Shown here in pieces: positions 1-6,715 of a stretch of 8,817 bases of DNA (positions are counted from its first letter, which is position 1; every line of letters starts with the position of its first letter). Both the position numbers and the translations under genes were made by a program. This DNA comes from CAZWVM01 sp964637705 (GTDB taxonomy: Bacteria; UBA8481): contig CAZWVM010000149.1 in assembly GCA_964637705.1 (NCBI GenBank), positions 1 through 8,817 of the forward strand, given 5' to 3'. The notes beneath the pieces are model-generated. The model ran no database searches and was not told the DNA's origin. It worked only from the letters and a program-made list of their open reading frames with translations.

Positions 1-986
1 TCAAGACGCTCATCGGGATGAACATCACGCACCTCGTGACGATCGGCGGCGACGACACCGCCTTCTCCTCCGCCAAGGTCAGCGACTACGCGCAGGACAC
101 GATGGGCTACGGGATCGGCGTCGTGCACGTCCCGAAGACGATCGACAACGACCTGCCGCTGCCGGAGGGTGTCCCGACCTTCGGGTACCAGACCGCCCGC
201 CAGGTCGGCACGGACCTCGTCAAGAACCTCAACGAGGACGCGCAGACGACGGTCCGGTGGTTCCTCGTCGTCATGATGGGGCGCACCGCGGGACACCTGG
301 CGCTCGGTGTCGCGAAGTCGGCCGGCGCCACGCTCTCCCTGATCCCCGAGGAATTCGACGGCCCGGTGCGGATCGCGACGCTCGCCGACATCATCGCGGG
401 CTCGATCGTGAAACGGATGGCCCTGGACAAGCCGCACGGCGTGGCGGTCCTGGCGGAGGGCCTGGCCGAGAAGATCGCGCCGGAGGACCTCTCGATCCTC
501 GAGGGCGTCGAGCGCGACGCCCACGGCCACATCCGTCTCGCGGAGGTCAACTTCGGCGACATCGTGAAGACCGCGGTCAAGAAGTCCCTGAAGGAGCTGA
601 ACCTCTCGGTGACCCTGGTGGACAAGGAGATCGGTTACGAATTGCGCTGCGCGCCGCCGGTCGCCTTCGACATCGAGTACACGCGGAACCTCGGTTTCGC
701 CGCCGTGGACTTCTTGAAGGGCGGCGGATCCAAGGCGATCATCTCGATCCAGAACGAAGAGATCGTGCCGATCACCTTCGCGGAGGTCCGCGACCCGAAG
801 ACGGGCAAGACCCGGGTCCGCCTCGCCAACGTCTCTTCGCTCCAGTACCGCATCGCCCGGAAGTTCATGATCCGGCTGGAGAAGGAGGACTTCGAGAACC
901 GCGACATGCTGGAGCGGTTGGCGAACGTGGCGGGGATGCGACCCGAGCAGTTCCAGAAGCGCTTCGGTTACCTCGTCGGAGCTTGA
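1..986 (+). CDS. pfp: Pyrophosphate-type 6-phosphofructokinase, 5'-truncated by the window edge
   Basis: Phosphorylates fructose 6-phosphate to fructose 1,6-bisphosphate in glycolysis. The frame is already open at base 3 and runs 327 codons to TGA 984-986, so the N-terminal glycine-rich part lies outside the window. The ATG at 18 is internal, because the core motif follows it at once. Visible family motifs are GGDDT, PKTIDND, TFGYQTA, MMGRTAGHLAL and IPEEF. In this family ATP enzymes carry a Gly after GGD and a Gly in PGTIDND. Here these positions are Asp and Lys, the pattern of PPi-dependent enzymes, which work reversibly with pyrophosphate as phosphoryl donor. The C-terminal part (RCAPPVAFDIEYTRNLG) continues the PFK fold, so no domain is missing on this side. 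A hairpin follows the stop. The PFK call is secure. The PPi preference is inferred from two residues. Confidence 0.93.
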   Translation, partial: KTLIGMNITHLVTIGGDDTAFSSAKVSDYAQDTMGYGIGVVHVPKTIDNDLPLPEGVPTFGYQTARQVGTDLVKNLNEDAQTTVRWFLVVMMGRTAGHLALGVAKSAGATLSLIPEEFDGPVRIATLADIIAGSIVKRMALDKPHGVAVLAEGLAEKIAPEDLSILEGVERDAHGHIRLAEVNFGDIVKTAVKKSLKELNLSVTLVDKEIGYELRCAPPVAFDIEYTRNLGFAAVDFLKGGGSKAIISIQNEEIVPITFAEVRDPKTGKTRVRLANVSSLQYRIARKFMIRLEKEDFENRDMLERLANVAGMRPEQFQKRFGYLVGA

Positions 987-991
987 TTCCG

Positions 992-1019
992 CCGTCCGCG
1001 GGTTCATGCCCGCGGGCGG
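992..1019 (+). terminator. GC hairpin after the phosphofructokinase stop
   Basis: Bases 992-1002 pair with 1009-1019 over 11 bp, with one G-U pair, around the 6-nt loop ttcatg, starting 6 nt after the stop codon. No T-run follows, so it is not a canonical intrinsic terminator. It may act as a weak or Rho-assisted terminator or as a 3'-end stabilising stem between pfp and the next genes. Confidence 0.4.
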
Positions 1020-1038
1020 AACCGCCAGAGGAGGAGAA

Positions 1039-1077
1039 ATGGATTTCGGCGCTCCCCCGATAGGACGTTCGCGTTGA
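1039..1077 (+). CDS. Putative 12-codon leader ORF (MDFGAPPIGRSR)
   Basis: ATG 1039 follows a strong purine-rich Shine-Dalgarno stretch (AGGAGG at 1029-1034, 4 nt spacer). It opens a frame of 12 codons ending at TGA 1075-1077. That stop overlaps the TTG start of the next gene as TTGA, the arrangement seen in translational reinitiation. Alternatively a one-base indel has separated the true ATG start from the downstream gene, whose N-terminus would then begin with this peptide. The sequence alone does not separate these readings. Confidence 0.3.
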   Translation: MDFGAPPIGRSR

Positions 1078-1598
1078 AGGTCCGCGTCGGGATCGTCATC
1101 GGGCTCGCCGTCGTCGTCCTCGTCCTCGTCATGGGCTCCTGGGAGCCCGGGGTCGTCGTGACGCCCCTTCCCCCCGCGCGCGACGACGCCCCCGCCGTCG
1201 GCCCGCTCGTCCTCGCCCCGGGTTCACTCCTCGTCATCGACGCTCCCGAGTTCCACGCGGAGATCGATGCGTCGGGACGGGGCCGGATCCTCTCGACGAA
1301 CCGCGCCTCCGCGGAGGGCTCCGAAGCGCGCAGCGAGGCGCTCACCCTCGATCCCGCGACCCTCGAAATGATCCTCGGCGATCTCGGCCGCCTCAAGGCG
1401 CTCTGGAGCGCCCGCAAGGTCGGCGAGGCCGCGGCGATCGAGCCCGGAGACGTGTCCGACACGGCGGAACAAACGCCGGCGATCACGGTCGAGGAGCGGA
1501 TGGCGGACGGCACGGCGCGCGTCGTATTGCGGCTCGGCGCTTCGTCCCCCGAATTCGAGGAGACGCACCGCGCGCTGACGCCGCTGCGCTTTCGCTAG
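1074..1598 (+). CDS. Hypothetical membrane-anchored protein with one N-terminal TM segment
   Basis: I do not recognise the family. The 174-residue product starts with a short basic stretch (MKVRV) and a hydrophobic segment at about residues 5-24 (VGIVIGLAVVVLVLVMG). A proline-rich linker and a soluble domain rich in Ala, Glu and Arg follow, presumably on the outer side of the inner membrane. The hydrophobic segment could also be an uncleaved signal anchor; there is no lipobox cysteine. The TTG start was chosen because AGGA at 1062-1065 sits 8 nt upstream and the TM segment begins directly after it. It overlaps the stop of the 12-codon frame at 1039. The exonuclease start follows the stop by 7 nt, so the two are probably co-transcribed. 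The frame has clear GC-rich third positions and is very likely a real gene. Confidence 0.72.
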   Translation: MKVRVGIVIGLAVVVLVLVMGSWEPGVVVTPLPPARDDAPAVGPLVLAPGSLLVIDAPEFHAEIDASGRGRILSTNRASAEGSEARSEALTLDPATLEMILGDLGRLKALWSARKVGEAAAIEPGDVSDTAEQTPAITVEERMADGTARVVLRLGASSPEFEETHRALTPLRFR

Positions 1599-1605
1599 GA
1601 CGCGC

Positions 1606-2157
1606 GTGCGCCCGCGGCGCCCGGTCCGCTGGATCGACCGGCAGGAGGAGTTCGAGGAGCTCTGCCGCTCTCTTTCGTCCGAGCCGGTCGTCGGATTCGA
1701 TATCGAGACGAAGCTCGACTGCCGCACCTGGTGCACGGCCCAGTTCGCCACCCGCTCCGGCACCGCGATCGTGGACATGCTCGCCATCCCCCGTAAGGAC
1801 CCGGTGCGGTGGTTCTCCGAGAACGGGCGGGTCGTGAAGGTCATCCACAACGCCTCCTTCGAACGGGGAGTCCTCGGGCACCACGGCCTGCGGATCGACC
1901 GCGTCTTCGACACCCTCCTCGCCTCGCGGAACCTCCGCGGCCGCGGCGCGCCGGGGGGTCACAACCTCTCGGGCGTCTGCCGACGCGAGCTGGGCTTCGG
2001 ACTGGACAAGGTCCACTGGAATTCCGACTGGGTGCGGCGCCCCCTGCCGGCCGAGCAGTACTTCTACGCGGCTCTCGACGCGGAGGTGCTCATCGACCTC
2101 TACGAGATCTTCGTGCGCGAAATCCACGCGCGCGGCGACACGGTGCGATACTCGTGA
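1606..2157 (+). CDS. Stand-alone 3'-5' exonuclease domain, RNase D/DnaQ-like DEDDy type
   Basis: A 183-residue protein that is essentially one DEDDy exonuclease domain (RNase D / Pol I proofreading superfamily), which removes 3'-terminal nucleotides using two metal ions. Exo I is FDIET with D32 and E34. Exo II is HNASFERGVL around residues 81-90. Exo III is YAALDAEVL with Y154 and D158. In RNase D the Exo II acidic residue is Asp; here the aligned residue is Glu 86, a conservative change. The HRDC domains of full-length RNase D are absent, so calling it RNase D would overstate the evidence; the substrate (RNA or DNA) is unknown. The GTG start has AGGA 5 nt upstream and lies 7 nt after the preceding stop. 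The last codons overlap the next gene as GTGA. Confidence 0.85.
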   Translation: MRPRRPVRWIDRQEEFEELCRSLSSEPVVGFDIETKLDCRTWCTAQFATRSGTAIVDMLAIPRKDPVRWFSENGRVVKVIHNASFERGVLGHHGLRIDRVFDTLLASRNLRGRGAPGGHNLSGVCRRELGFGLDKVHWNSDWVRRPLPAEQYFYAALDAEVLIDLYEIFVREIHARGDTVRYS

Positions 2158-2849
2158 ACGAGTCCCGCCGCACGATCCTCGTGACCGGCTCGACCCGCGG
2201 GATCGGCCGCGCCCTCGCCGTTGAATGCGCGCGCCTCGGGCACACCGTGCTCGGATGCGGCCGCGACACGGCCCGGATCGGCGATCTGCGCCGCTCCCTC
2301 CCCGCGCCGCATGACTTCGCCGTCGTCGACGTCGCGGACGACCGCGCGGTCGAGGCGTGGATCTCCGGCCTCGCGAAACGCTCGCTCGTGCCCGACCTCG
2401 TCATCAACAACGCCGCGCTCATCCACCCCGAGCTTCCACTCTGGGAGATCCCGGCAGGGCTTTTCGGGGAGGTCATGGGGGTCAACGTCCTCGGGACCGC
2501 CAACGTCATCCGGCACGTTCTTCCCTACATGATCCCCTGCGGCCGAGGCGTCATCGTCAACATGAGTTCGGGCTGGGGTCGCTCCGTCGACGCCGGATTC
2601 GGGCTCTATTGCGCCACGAAATGGGCGATCGAAGGCCTGTCGCGCGCGCTGGCCCTGGACCTTCCCGCGGGTTTCGCCTGCGTCTCCCTCTCGCCCGGAG
2701 TCGTCGACACCGACATGCTCCGAAGCGCCTTCGGGTACTCGGCCGGAGCGCATCCGGGACCGGAAACGTGGGCGAAAACCGCCGCCCCTTTCATCCTGAA
2801 AATCGGATCGCGCCAGAACGGCGAAGCCCTGACCGTGGAGAACGGCTAG
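2154..2849 (+). CDS. Short-chain dehydrogenase/reductase (SDR, classical type)
   Basis: A 231-residue NAD(P)-dependent oxidoreductase of unknown substrate. The Rossmann nucleotide-binding motif TGSTRGIG is at residues 11-18, NNAA at 85-88, and the catalytic set is N111, S139, Y152 and K156 (YCATK), with the usual 12 residues between Ser and Tyr. PGVVDTDM at 181-188 is the typical post-catalytic PG motif. Arg 15 in the glycine loop is often seen in NADPH-preferring members, which is a weak hint. The frame is open further upstream, but the GTG at 2154 is chosen because it overlaps the exonuclease stop by 4 nt and places the Rossmann motif about 10 residues from the N-terminus, as is normal. No clear Shine-Dalgarno precedes it, which fits translational coupling. 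The C-terminus is short for the family but ends cleanly. Confidence 0.9.
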   Translation: MNESRRTILVTGSTRGIGRALAVECARLGHTVLGCGRDTARIGDLRRSLPAPHDFAVVDVADDRAVEAWISGLAKRSLVPDLVINNAALIHPELPLWEIPAGLFGEVMGVNVLGTANVIRHVLPYMIPCGRGVIVNMSSGWGRSVDAGFGLYCATKWAIEGLSRALALDLPAGFACVSLSPGVVDTDMLRSAFGYSAGAHPGPETWAKTAAPFILKIGSRQNGEALTVENG

Positions 2850-3023
2850 CCCGAATCCTGTATTTTGAAGAGATAAAGGCGCCTGTGCAAACCTGCATAT
2901 ATTTCGACATTTCTCGTCAAGTCCCACGCGATTCTGCCGATGAAGTGAGAGGCGGACGCAATCAGATGCGCGCGTCTCGGCGGAAAAGGATTTCCGTCAA
3001 ACCGGAGTCAAGGAGGGCTTCAC

Positions 3024-3659
3024 ATGGTCGGGTCCAGCCAGGGATTTTCTTTCCAGTCCATCGAAACTCAAAAGGTCTACGCTCTTTACGCGAACGTGAG
3101 GAAGGGTCAACAGGGCGAAGCGGCATCCCAGCCCGGGGCCAACCCCGCCGCGGGGAATCTCGAAGACATTCTCGACATCGGCAACAGTTCCGGCAAGCTT
3201 CCAGGCTACGAAACGGTCCTCTCGATCCTGGAGGAAAAGGTCACGGGACGCATCGACAAGGCCTTCAGCGGGACGGAGGAGGTCGAATCGCAGGAAGACT
3301 ACTGGTCGCCCGAGAAGACGGCGGGCCGCATCGCCGAGTTCGCGCTGAAGTATTACGATGCCTTCGCCGAGGCGAAGGGCGGCGAGAGCGAGGAGACCCT
3401 GGACGAGTTTCTCGGAATCGTGAAGGGCGCCATCGACCAGGGCATCGGGGAAGCCCGGGAGATCATCGGCGGGTTCACGTCCGACGGGAAGGTCCCGGAA
3501 GAGACCCAGGGCACGATCATGAAGACCCGAGCGCATATCGAGGAACTCCTGAACGCCTTCCGCGAGGAGGCCATGAAGCGGATCCGGGGCGAGGGTCAGG
3601 GAGAGGACGAGGAGCAGGCCGAGGAGGAGCCGAAGGTCGAGGAGATCGTCGCGGCCTGA
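3024..3659 (+). CDS. DUF5610 domain-containing protein
   Basis: A 211-residue soluble, acidic protein without signal peptide or TM segment. Residues about 91-180 match what I recall of DUF5610: a DYWSPEKTAGRIAEFAL block, then LDEFLGIVKGAIDQGIGEAREIIGG, then a helix around HIEELLNAF. The function is not known. The N-terminus is Ser/Gln-rich (SSQGFSFQS) and the C-terminal 20 residues are strongly acidic and probably disordered. The start is well supported: AAGGAGG at 3010-3016 lies 7 nt upstream. The gene stands alone, with a 174-nt AT-richer gap upstream (notably 2860-2920) and an AT-rich stretch at 3675-3715 downstream. It is therefore probably transcribed from its own promoter, though I could not find a convincing -35/-10 pair. 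The family assignment is from memory of the motif pattern. Confidence 0.75.
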   Translation: MVGSSQGFSFQSIETQKVYALYANVRKGQQGEAASQPGANPAAGNLEDILDIGNSSGKLPGYETVLSILEEKVTGRIDKAFSGTEEVESQEDYWSPEKTAGRIAEFALKYYDAFAEAKGGESEETLDEFLGIVKGAIDQGIGEAREIIGGFTSDGKVPEETQGTIMKTRAHIEELLNAFREEAMKRIRGEGQGEDEEQAEEEPKVEEIVAA

Positions 3660-3730
3660 GGTCCTGCGAGTCGCTGATTTGAATAGATTTTTAACGCGTC
3701 TTTTCAGTCAATAGGGGTGGTGGAATAGCC

Positions 3731-3755
3731 GATAGCCTGACAGATGCAGGCTGTC
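3731..3755 (+). promoter_or_regulatory. Hairpin enclosing the first ATG of the septum gene
   Basis: Bases 3731-3739 (GATAGCCTG) pair with 3747-3755 (CAGGCTGTC) over 9 bp with one G-U pair. The 7-nt loop ACAGATG contains the ATG at 3744. A G-rich stretch (3714-3720) lies just upstream. It may sequester a start codon or simply be structured 5' leader if the true start is downstream. Confidence 0.4.
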
Positions 3756-4304
3756 CGATCCCGATATTCATCCCCACGCCGCCGGGCGGTCCGTCAAAGG
3801 CCCGACCGCCATGGCGGCATCCTTCGCCGCATGGCCCTGTGGCCGGCACGCCTCTTCGCGGCGGCAACCGCCTTTCCTCTCGCTCTTCTCGCCCGTTTCC
3901 TGAGAAAAGGGCGTGGGGTCAGGTTGCCGGGCCTGCCAACTCCTTACGACATCATCGCGGGCTTTCATCCCGCCTTCCGTCGTTCCCTGCTCGCCGCCAT
4001 GTCCGCCACCGCGGCCTGCCTCATCGCCTACCTCTTCATCCTCTCCCCGCACGGAATGATCTCGCGCCAGAAGGTCAAGGCTATGATCGCCGAGAAGGAG
4101 ACGGAGTTGACCCGGATGCGCGAGACGAACCAGGCCCTCAGGAACGACATCGCTCTCCTGGCGGGCGACACCGAGACGATCGAATCCGTGGCGCGGGAAG
4201 AGCTGAACCTCGCTTACCCGGGGGAATCGGTCTACCGCGAGCGCGACAGCGGGCCGCCGGCGTACGTCCTGAACGTCTCGGGCACCCCGCGCCGGGAGAA
4301 TTGA
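3744..4304 (+). CDS. FtsB/DivIC-like septum formation initiator protein
   Basis: Small bitopic division protein; FtsB/DivIC partners FtsL and FtsQ/DivIB in the divisome. Evidence is the order of elements: a TM segment at about residues 82-100 (LLAAMSATAACLIAYLFIL), a coiled-coil-like stretch (KVKAMIAEKETELTRMRETNQALRN in part, about 107-135), and the terminal VAREELNLAYPGESVY, which matches the family's conserved E-LARxxLGxxxPGE ending. The full frame of 186 residues is long for the family and has a second hydrophobic stretch at about 36-53. The first 29 codons are Arg-rich with poor coding character, and no Shine-Dalgarno precedes ATG 3744. Other in-frame starts are ATG 3831 and TTG 3924; the latter has GGGG 5 nt upstream and gives a normal 126-residue FtsB-like protein. 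I list the maximal ATG frame, with the start unsettled. It converges on the LD-carboxypeptidase gene, 9 nt between stops. Confidence 0.72.
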   Translation: MQAVRSRYSSPRRRAVRQRPDRHGGILRRMALWPARLFAAATAFPLALLARFLRKGRGVRLPGLPTPYDIIAGFHPAFRRSLLAAMSATAACLIAYLFILSPHGMISRQKVKAMIAEKETELTRMRETNQALRNDIALLAGDTETIESVAREELNLAYPGESVYRERDSGPPAYVLNVSGTPRREN

Positions 4305-4323
4305 CGCGCGCCTTCAGCGCGCG
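4305..4323. terminator. GC hairpin between convergent genes
   Basis: CGCGCGC at 4305-4311 pairs perfectly with GCGCGCG at 4317-4323 around a 5-nt loop. It sits just after the septum gene stop and overlaps the last codons of the opposing carboxypeptidase gene. It lacks a T-run on either strand, so it is a possible weak bidirectional terminator only. Confidence 0.35.
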
Positions 4324-5216
4324 ACGCGAACCGAGAAACCCTTCGCATCCTCGCGGACGTCGATCGTCCCGTCCCATGGCAGGACCGAGTTCGCCGGGGC
4401 GTGCCCGAAGGGAAAGCCCGCGACGGCCGGGAGGTCGAGACCGCTCGCGAACCGCGCCAGCACCTCGTCGATTGGAAACGACTTTGCGGGCTCCTCGGCC
4501 AGGCAATCGGTGAAGGATCCGAATGTGACGGCGACGGCGCCGGCGAAGAAACCCGCCTCGCGGAGCTGGGTGAGACAGCGGTCGACGCGGTAGGGCTCCT
4601 CGTTCACGTCCTCGAGGCAGATGACGCGCCCCTCGGTTCGAGGCAGGAGCGGCGTGCCGCAAAGCGCGGCGAGGACCGATAGGTTGCCGGCGAGGATCGG
4701 ACCGCGGACCGATCCGAACGAGGCGGAGAGGCGGCGGCCCGCGAAGGTGAAGGCGTCGGAACGGGCGCCGGGGGGCGAGAGAAGAAGGCGGCCGATCGAC
4801 TCCCACGACCGCTCCGAAGCGCCCCGCGCGATGTCCGAGGCAAGCATCGGCCCGTGGAGGGCCGTTCCGCCCCGGGCGTGGTACGCCGCCAGGAGCGCCG
4901 TGGCGTCCGAGAATCCCACCAGGGGCATCCTCCGCGTCGCGATCGCGTATTCCTCCCAGGGACAGTTCACCGCGATCCTCGTCGCGCCGTAACCGCCCCG
5001 GGCGCACCAGACGAGGTCCGCCCCGGACCGCAGGAAGGCCCAGTCGAGGCCGTCCATCCGCTCGTCGTCCTCCCCTGCCAGGTAGCCCTCGCGGCGCGCC
5101 AGGTTGGGCGCATCGAGGAATTCGACGGAGGGAAACCGGGCGGCCACGGCGGCCTTTCCGACGGCGAGAAGATCAGGGTCGGGTGGGCCGGACGGGGCGA
5201 CGACGGCGATCTTCAC
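4314..5216 (-). CDS. LD-carboxypeptidase, peptidase family S66 (LdcA/MccF-like)
   Basis: A 300-residue serine peptidase. LdcA members cleave the terminal D-Ala from cytoplasmic murein tetrapeptides during cell-wall recycling; MccF members cleave microcin C-type peptide-nucleotides. Family motifs in order are VAPSGP at the N-terminus, CARGGYGATR (71-80), VGFSDATALL with the expected nucleophile S103, LEDVNEEPYRVDR with E202, and FGHAPANSVLPW with H272. The Ser-Glu-His triad is complete and the length is normal. There is no signal peptide, so it is cytoplasmic. The GTG at 5216 is chosen because it starts directly before the first beta strand and has GGGAG 10 nt upstream. The frame stays open to 5858 but that part is antiparallel shadow of the kinase gene. 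It follows the kinase by 35 nt on the same strand, probably one operon. LdcA and MccF cannot be told apart here. Confidence 0.9.
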   Translation of the reverse strand: MKIAVVAPSGPPDPDLLAVGKAAVAARFPSVEFLDAPNLARREGYLAGEDDERMDGLDWAFLRSGADLVWCARGGYGATRIAVNCPWEEYAIATRRMPLVGFSDATALLAAYHARGGTALHGPMLASDIARGASERSWESIGRLLLSPPGARSDAFTFAGRRLSASFGSVRGPILAGNLSVLAALCGTPLLPRTEGRVICLEDVNEEPYRVDRCLTQLREAGFFAGAVAVTFGSFTDCLAEEPAKSFPIDEVLARFASGLDLPAVAGFPFGHAPANSVLPWDGTIDVREDAKGFSVRVAR

Positions 5217-5251
5217 CCGCGCATCACTCCCGGCTCCTCGCTCCTCACCCG

Positions 5252-6634
5252 CTAGAGCGCCATCGCCCGTTTCAATTCGTCGTAACGGCGCTTCACCTCG
5301 CGGTTCGAGGGATCGAGGTCGAGGGCGCGTTCCCACGCCTTCTTCGCGCCGGGCAGGTCGCGCAGGGCGAGGCGGGACTCGCCGAGATGGATCCAGGGGG
5401 CCGGCAGGCTCGACATCAGTTTCGTCGCGCGGTCGAAGGCCCAGATCGCCTCGTTGTGGCGGTGCTGCTTCTGGAGGCTGATGCCGAGGTTGAGAGCCGT
5501 CTCGTAGAAGCCGGGATCGATCGACAGGGCGCGTGCGAAGGCCTTGGTGGCCTCCGCGAAGTTGTTCTGCTTCAGTTCCAGCGCTCCCATCAGGTTCCAG
5601 GCCTTCGCGTGCTCCTGGTTGCGGAAGAAGACCTCCTCCAGCAGTTCCTTCACGGTGCGGAGTTCCCCGATGTCGAAGTGGGCGCGGGCCTTCTGGTAGA
5701 AGCGGTCGGCCTCCTGTTTCGGATCCTTGGGGATCTCCTCCACCTTGTTGACGTCGCGGTTGCCCATCAGCGCATCGATCCGCCGAATGACCTCGCTCGC
5801 CGACGACGGCCGCTCCTCGGGCCTTTTCGCCAGGAGATCTCGGACGAAGAAGTCCCACTCGCGGGGGATGTCGGAGCGGCGGGTGCGCGGCGAAGGGACG
5901 GGCGAGTGCACGTGCATCTCCAGGGTCTTGCGGTAGTTTTCACCCTCGAAGGGCACGTCCCCGATGAGAAGTTCGTAGGCGATGATGCCGAGGGAGTAGA
6001 GGTCGGCCCGCGGATCGATCTTGAGGCCGAGGGCCTGCTCGGGCGACATGTAGCGGGGCGTGCCCATGGCGCGGCCCGTGGCGGTGGCCGCGACCCCGGC
6101 GAGGCCGAAATCCATGACCTTGACGCGGTCGCCCTGCATGATGACGACGTTGGCGGGCTTGAGATCGCGGTGGATCATGCCGGTCTCGTGGGAGGCCTCG
6201 AGGCCCTCGCAAATCTGGCGAAGGATCAGGGCCACCTTCTCGGGCCTCAGCCGGCCCTCCGCGTCGAGTTTTTCCGCGAGCGTCTGCCCGCTCACCAGCT
6301 CCATCGCGAAGTAGAGCCATCCCCTCTCCTCGCCGAAGGCGTAGATCTGGACGATGTTGGGGTGATTGAGCTTGGCCAGGGAACGGGCCTCGGCGCGGAA
6401 GAGGTCGACGACTTCCGTCGAGTCGCCGAAGACGGGGTTGAGGAACTTGACGGCGACAGGACGGTTGAGCTTGATGTCGTCGCCGCGATAGACGACGCCC
6501 ATGGCGCCGACGCCGAGCTTCTTGGACGTCTTGTAGGTTCCGCCGACGATGTAACCGGCGGGGAGCTCGAGCATCTGGTCAAGGGAGGACGGCGCGGCCA
6601 GGGGCGAACCATGCATCGTGTCATTGCCGCTCAT
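5252..6634 (-). CDS. Hanks-type serine/threonine protein kinase with C-terminal TPR repeats
   Basis: A 460-residue cytoplasmic protein kinase; no TM segment, unlike PknB. The kinase domain covers about 33-290. It has glycine loop GVGAMG (41-46), ATP-anchoring K63 in AVKFL, helix-C E82, catalytic HRDLKPANV with D157, K159 and N162, DFG at 175-177, activation-loop GTPRYMSPE (191-199), and DLYSLG at 211-216. All key residues are present, so an active kinase is expected; the T/S residues around 185-192 are possible autophosphorylation sites. After a linker, about four TPR units span 310-446 (NLMGALELKQNNFAEATKAF and similar), a protein-binding scaffold. The start at 6634 is preferred over the open frame further upstream because GAGG (6643-6640) lies 5 nt before this ATG. 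A promoter-like element lies about 50 nt upstream, shared with the divergent lipoprotein gene. The LD-carboxypeptidase follows. Confidence 0.94.
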   Translation of the reverse strand: MSGNDTMHGSPLAAPSSLDQMLELPAGYIVGGTYKTSKKLGVGAMGVVYRGDDIKLNRPVAVKFLNPVFGDSTEVVDLFRAEARSLAKLNHPNIVQIYAFGEERGWLYFAMELVSGQTLAEKLDAEGRLRPEKVALILRQICEGLEASHETGMIHRDLKPANVVIMQGDRVKVMDFGLAGVAATATGRAMGTPRYMSPEQALGLKIDPRADLYSLGIIAYELLIGDVPFEGENYRKTLEMHVHSPVPSPRTRRSDIPREWDFFVRDLLAKRPEERPSSASEVIRRIDALMGNRDVNKVEEIPKDPKQEADRFYQKARAHFDIGELRTVKELLEEVFFRNQEHAKAWNLMGALELKQNNFAEATKAFARALSIDPGFYETALNLGISLQKQHRHNEAIWAFDRATKLMSSLPAPWIHLGESRLALRDLPGAKKAWERALDLDPSNREVKRRYDELKRAMAL

Positions 6635-6686
6635 CGTCACCTCGAAGTCTCCGGCCCGCGCAAGCGCGTCTCCGGGGCTCGTTTCT

Positions 6687-6715
6687 ACAGTATTGCATAT
6701 CCACAGGCCGGGCAA
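6687..6715 (-). promoter_or_regulatory. Candidate sigma-70-like promoter of the kinase gene
   Basis: On the minus strand TTGCCC (6715-6710) is separated by 17 nt from TACTGT (6692-6687), which would give a transcript start near 6680 and a leader of about 46 nt carrying the kinase ribosome binding site. The match is moderate (4/6 and 3/6), but it falls in the only AT-rich patch between divergent genes. Confidence 0.4.

Noticed and set aside
2860..2920. AT-rich patch upstream of the DUF5610 gene as a promoter
   Set aside because: TATATT at 2898-2903 could be a -10, but no -35-like hexamer lies at a suitable distance, so I do not list a promoter.
2357..3682. A 441-codon plus-strand frame across the SDR, the gap and the DUF5610 gene
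   Set aside because: Its composition is Arg/Pro/Gly-rich and it runs through two well-supported genes in another frame.
3713..3780. A tRNA-like look: GGGGTGG, an anticodon-like arm with a 7-nt loop, and a CCCC-containing 3' side
   Set aside because: The acceptor pairing has two mismatches, there is no T-loop GTTCRA sequence, no D-loop GG, and the loop lacks U33. Only the 9-bp hairpin is kept.
5213..5224. A three-codon frame (ATG CGC GGG TGA, minus strand) whose stop overlaps the carboxypeptidase GTG
   Set aside because: It resembles the arrangement at 1039 but is too short, and its ATG is too close to GGGAG to be a likely start.
5217..5858. Upstream extension of the LD-carboxypeptidase frame
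   Set aside because: The first 200-odd residues have no recognisable fold and overlap the kinase C-terminus on the same strand in another frame. The S66 family begins right after GTG 5216.
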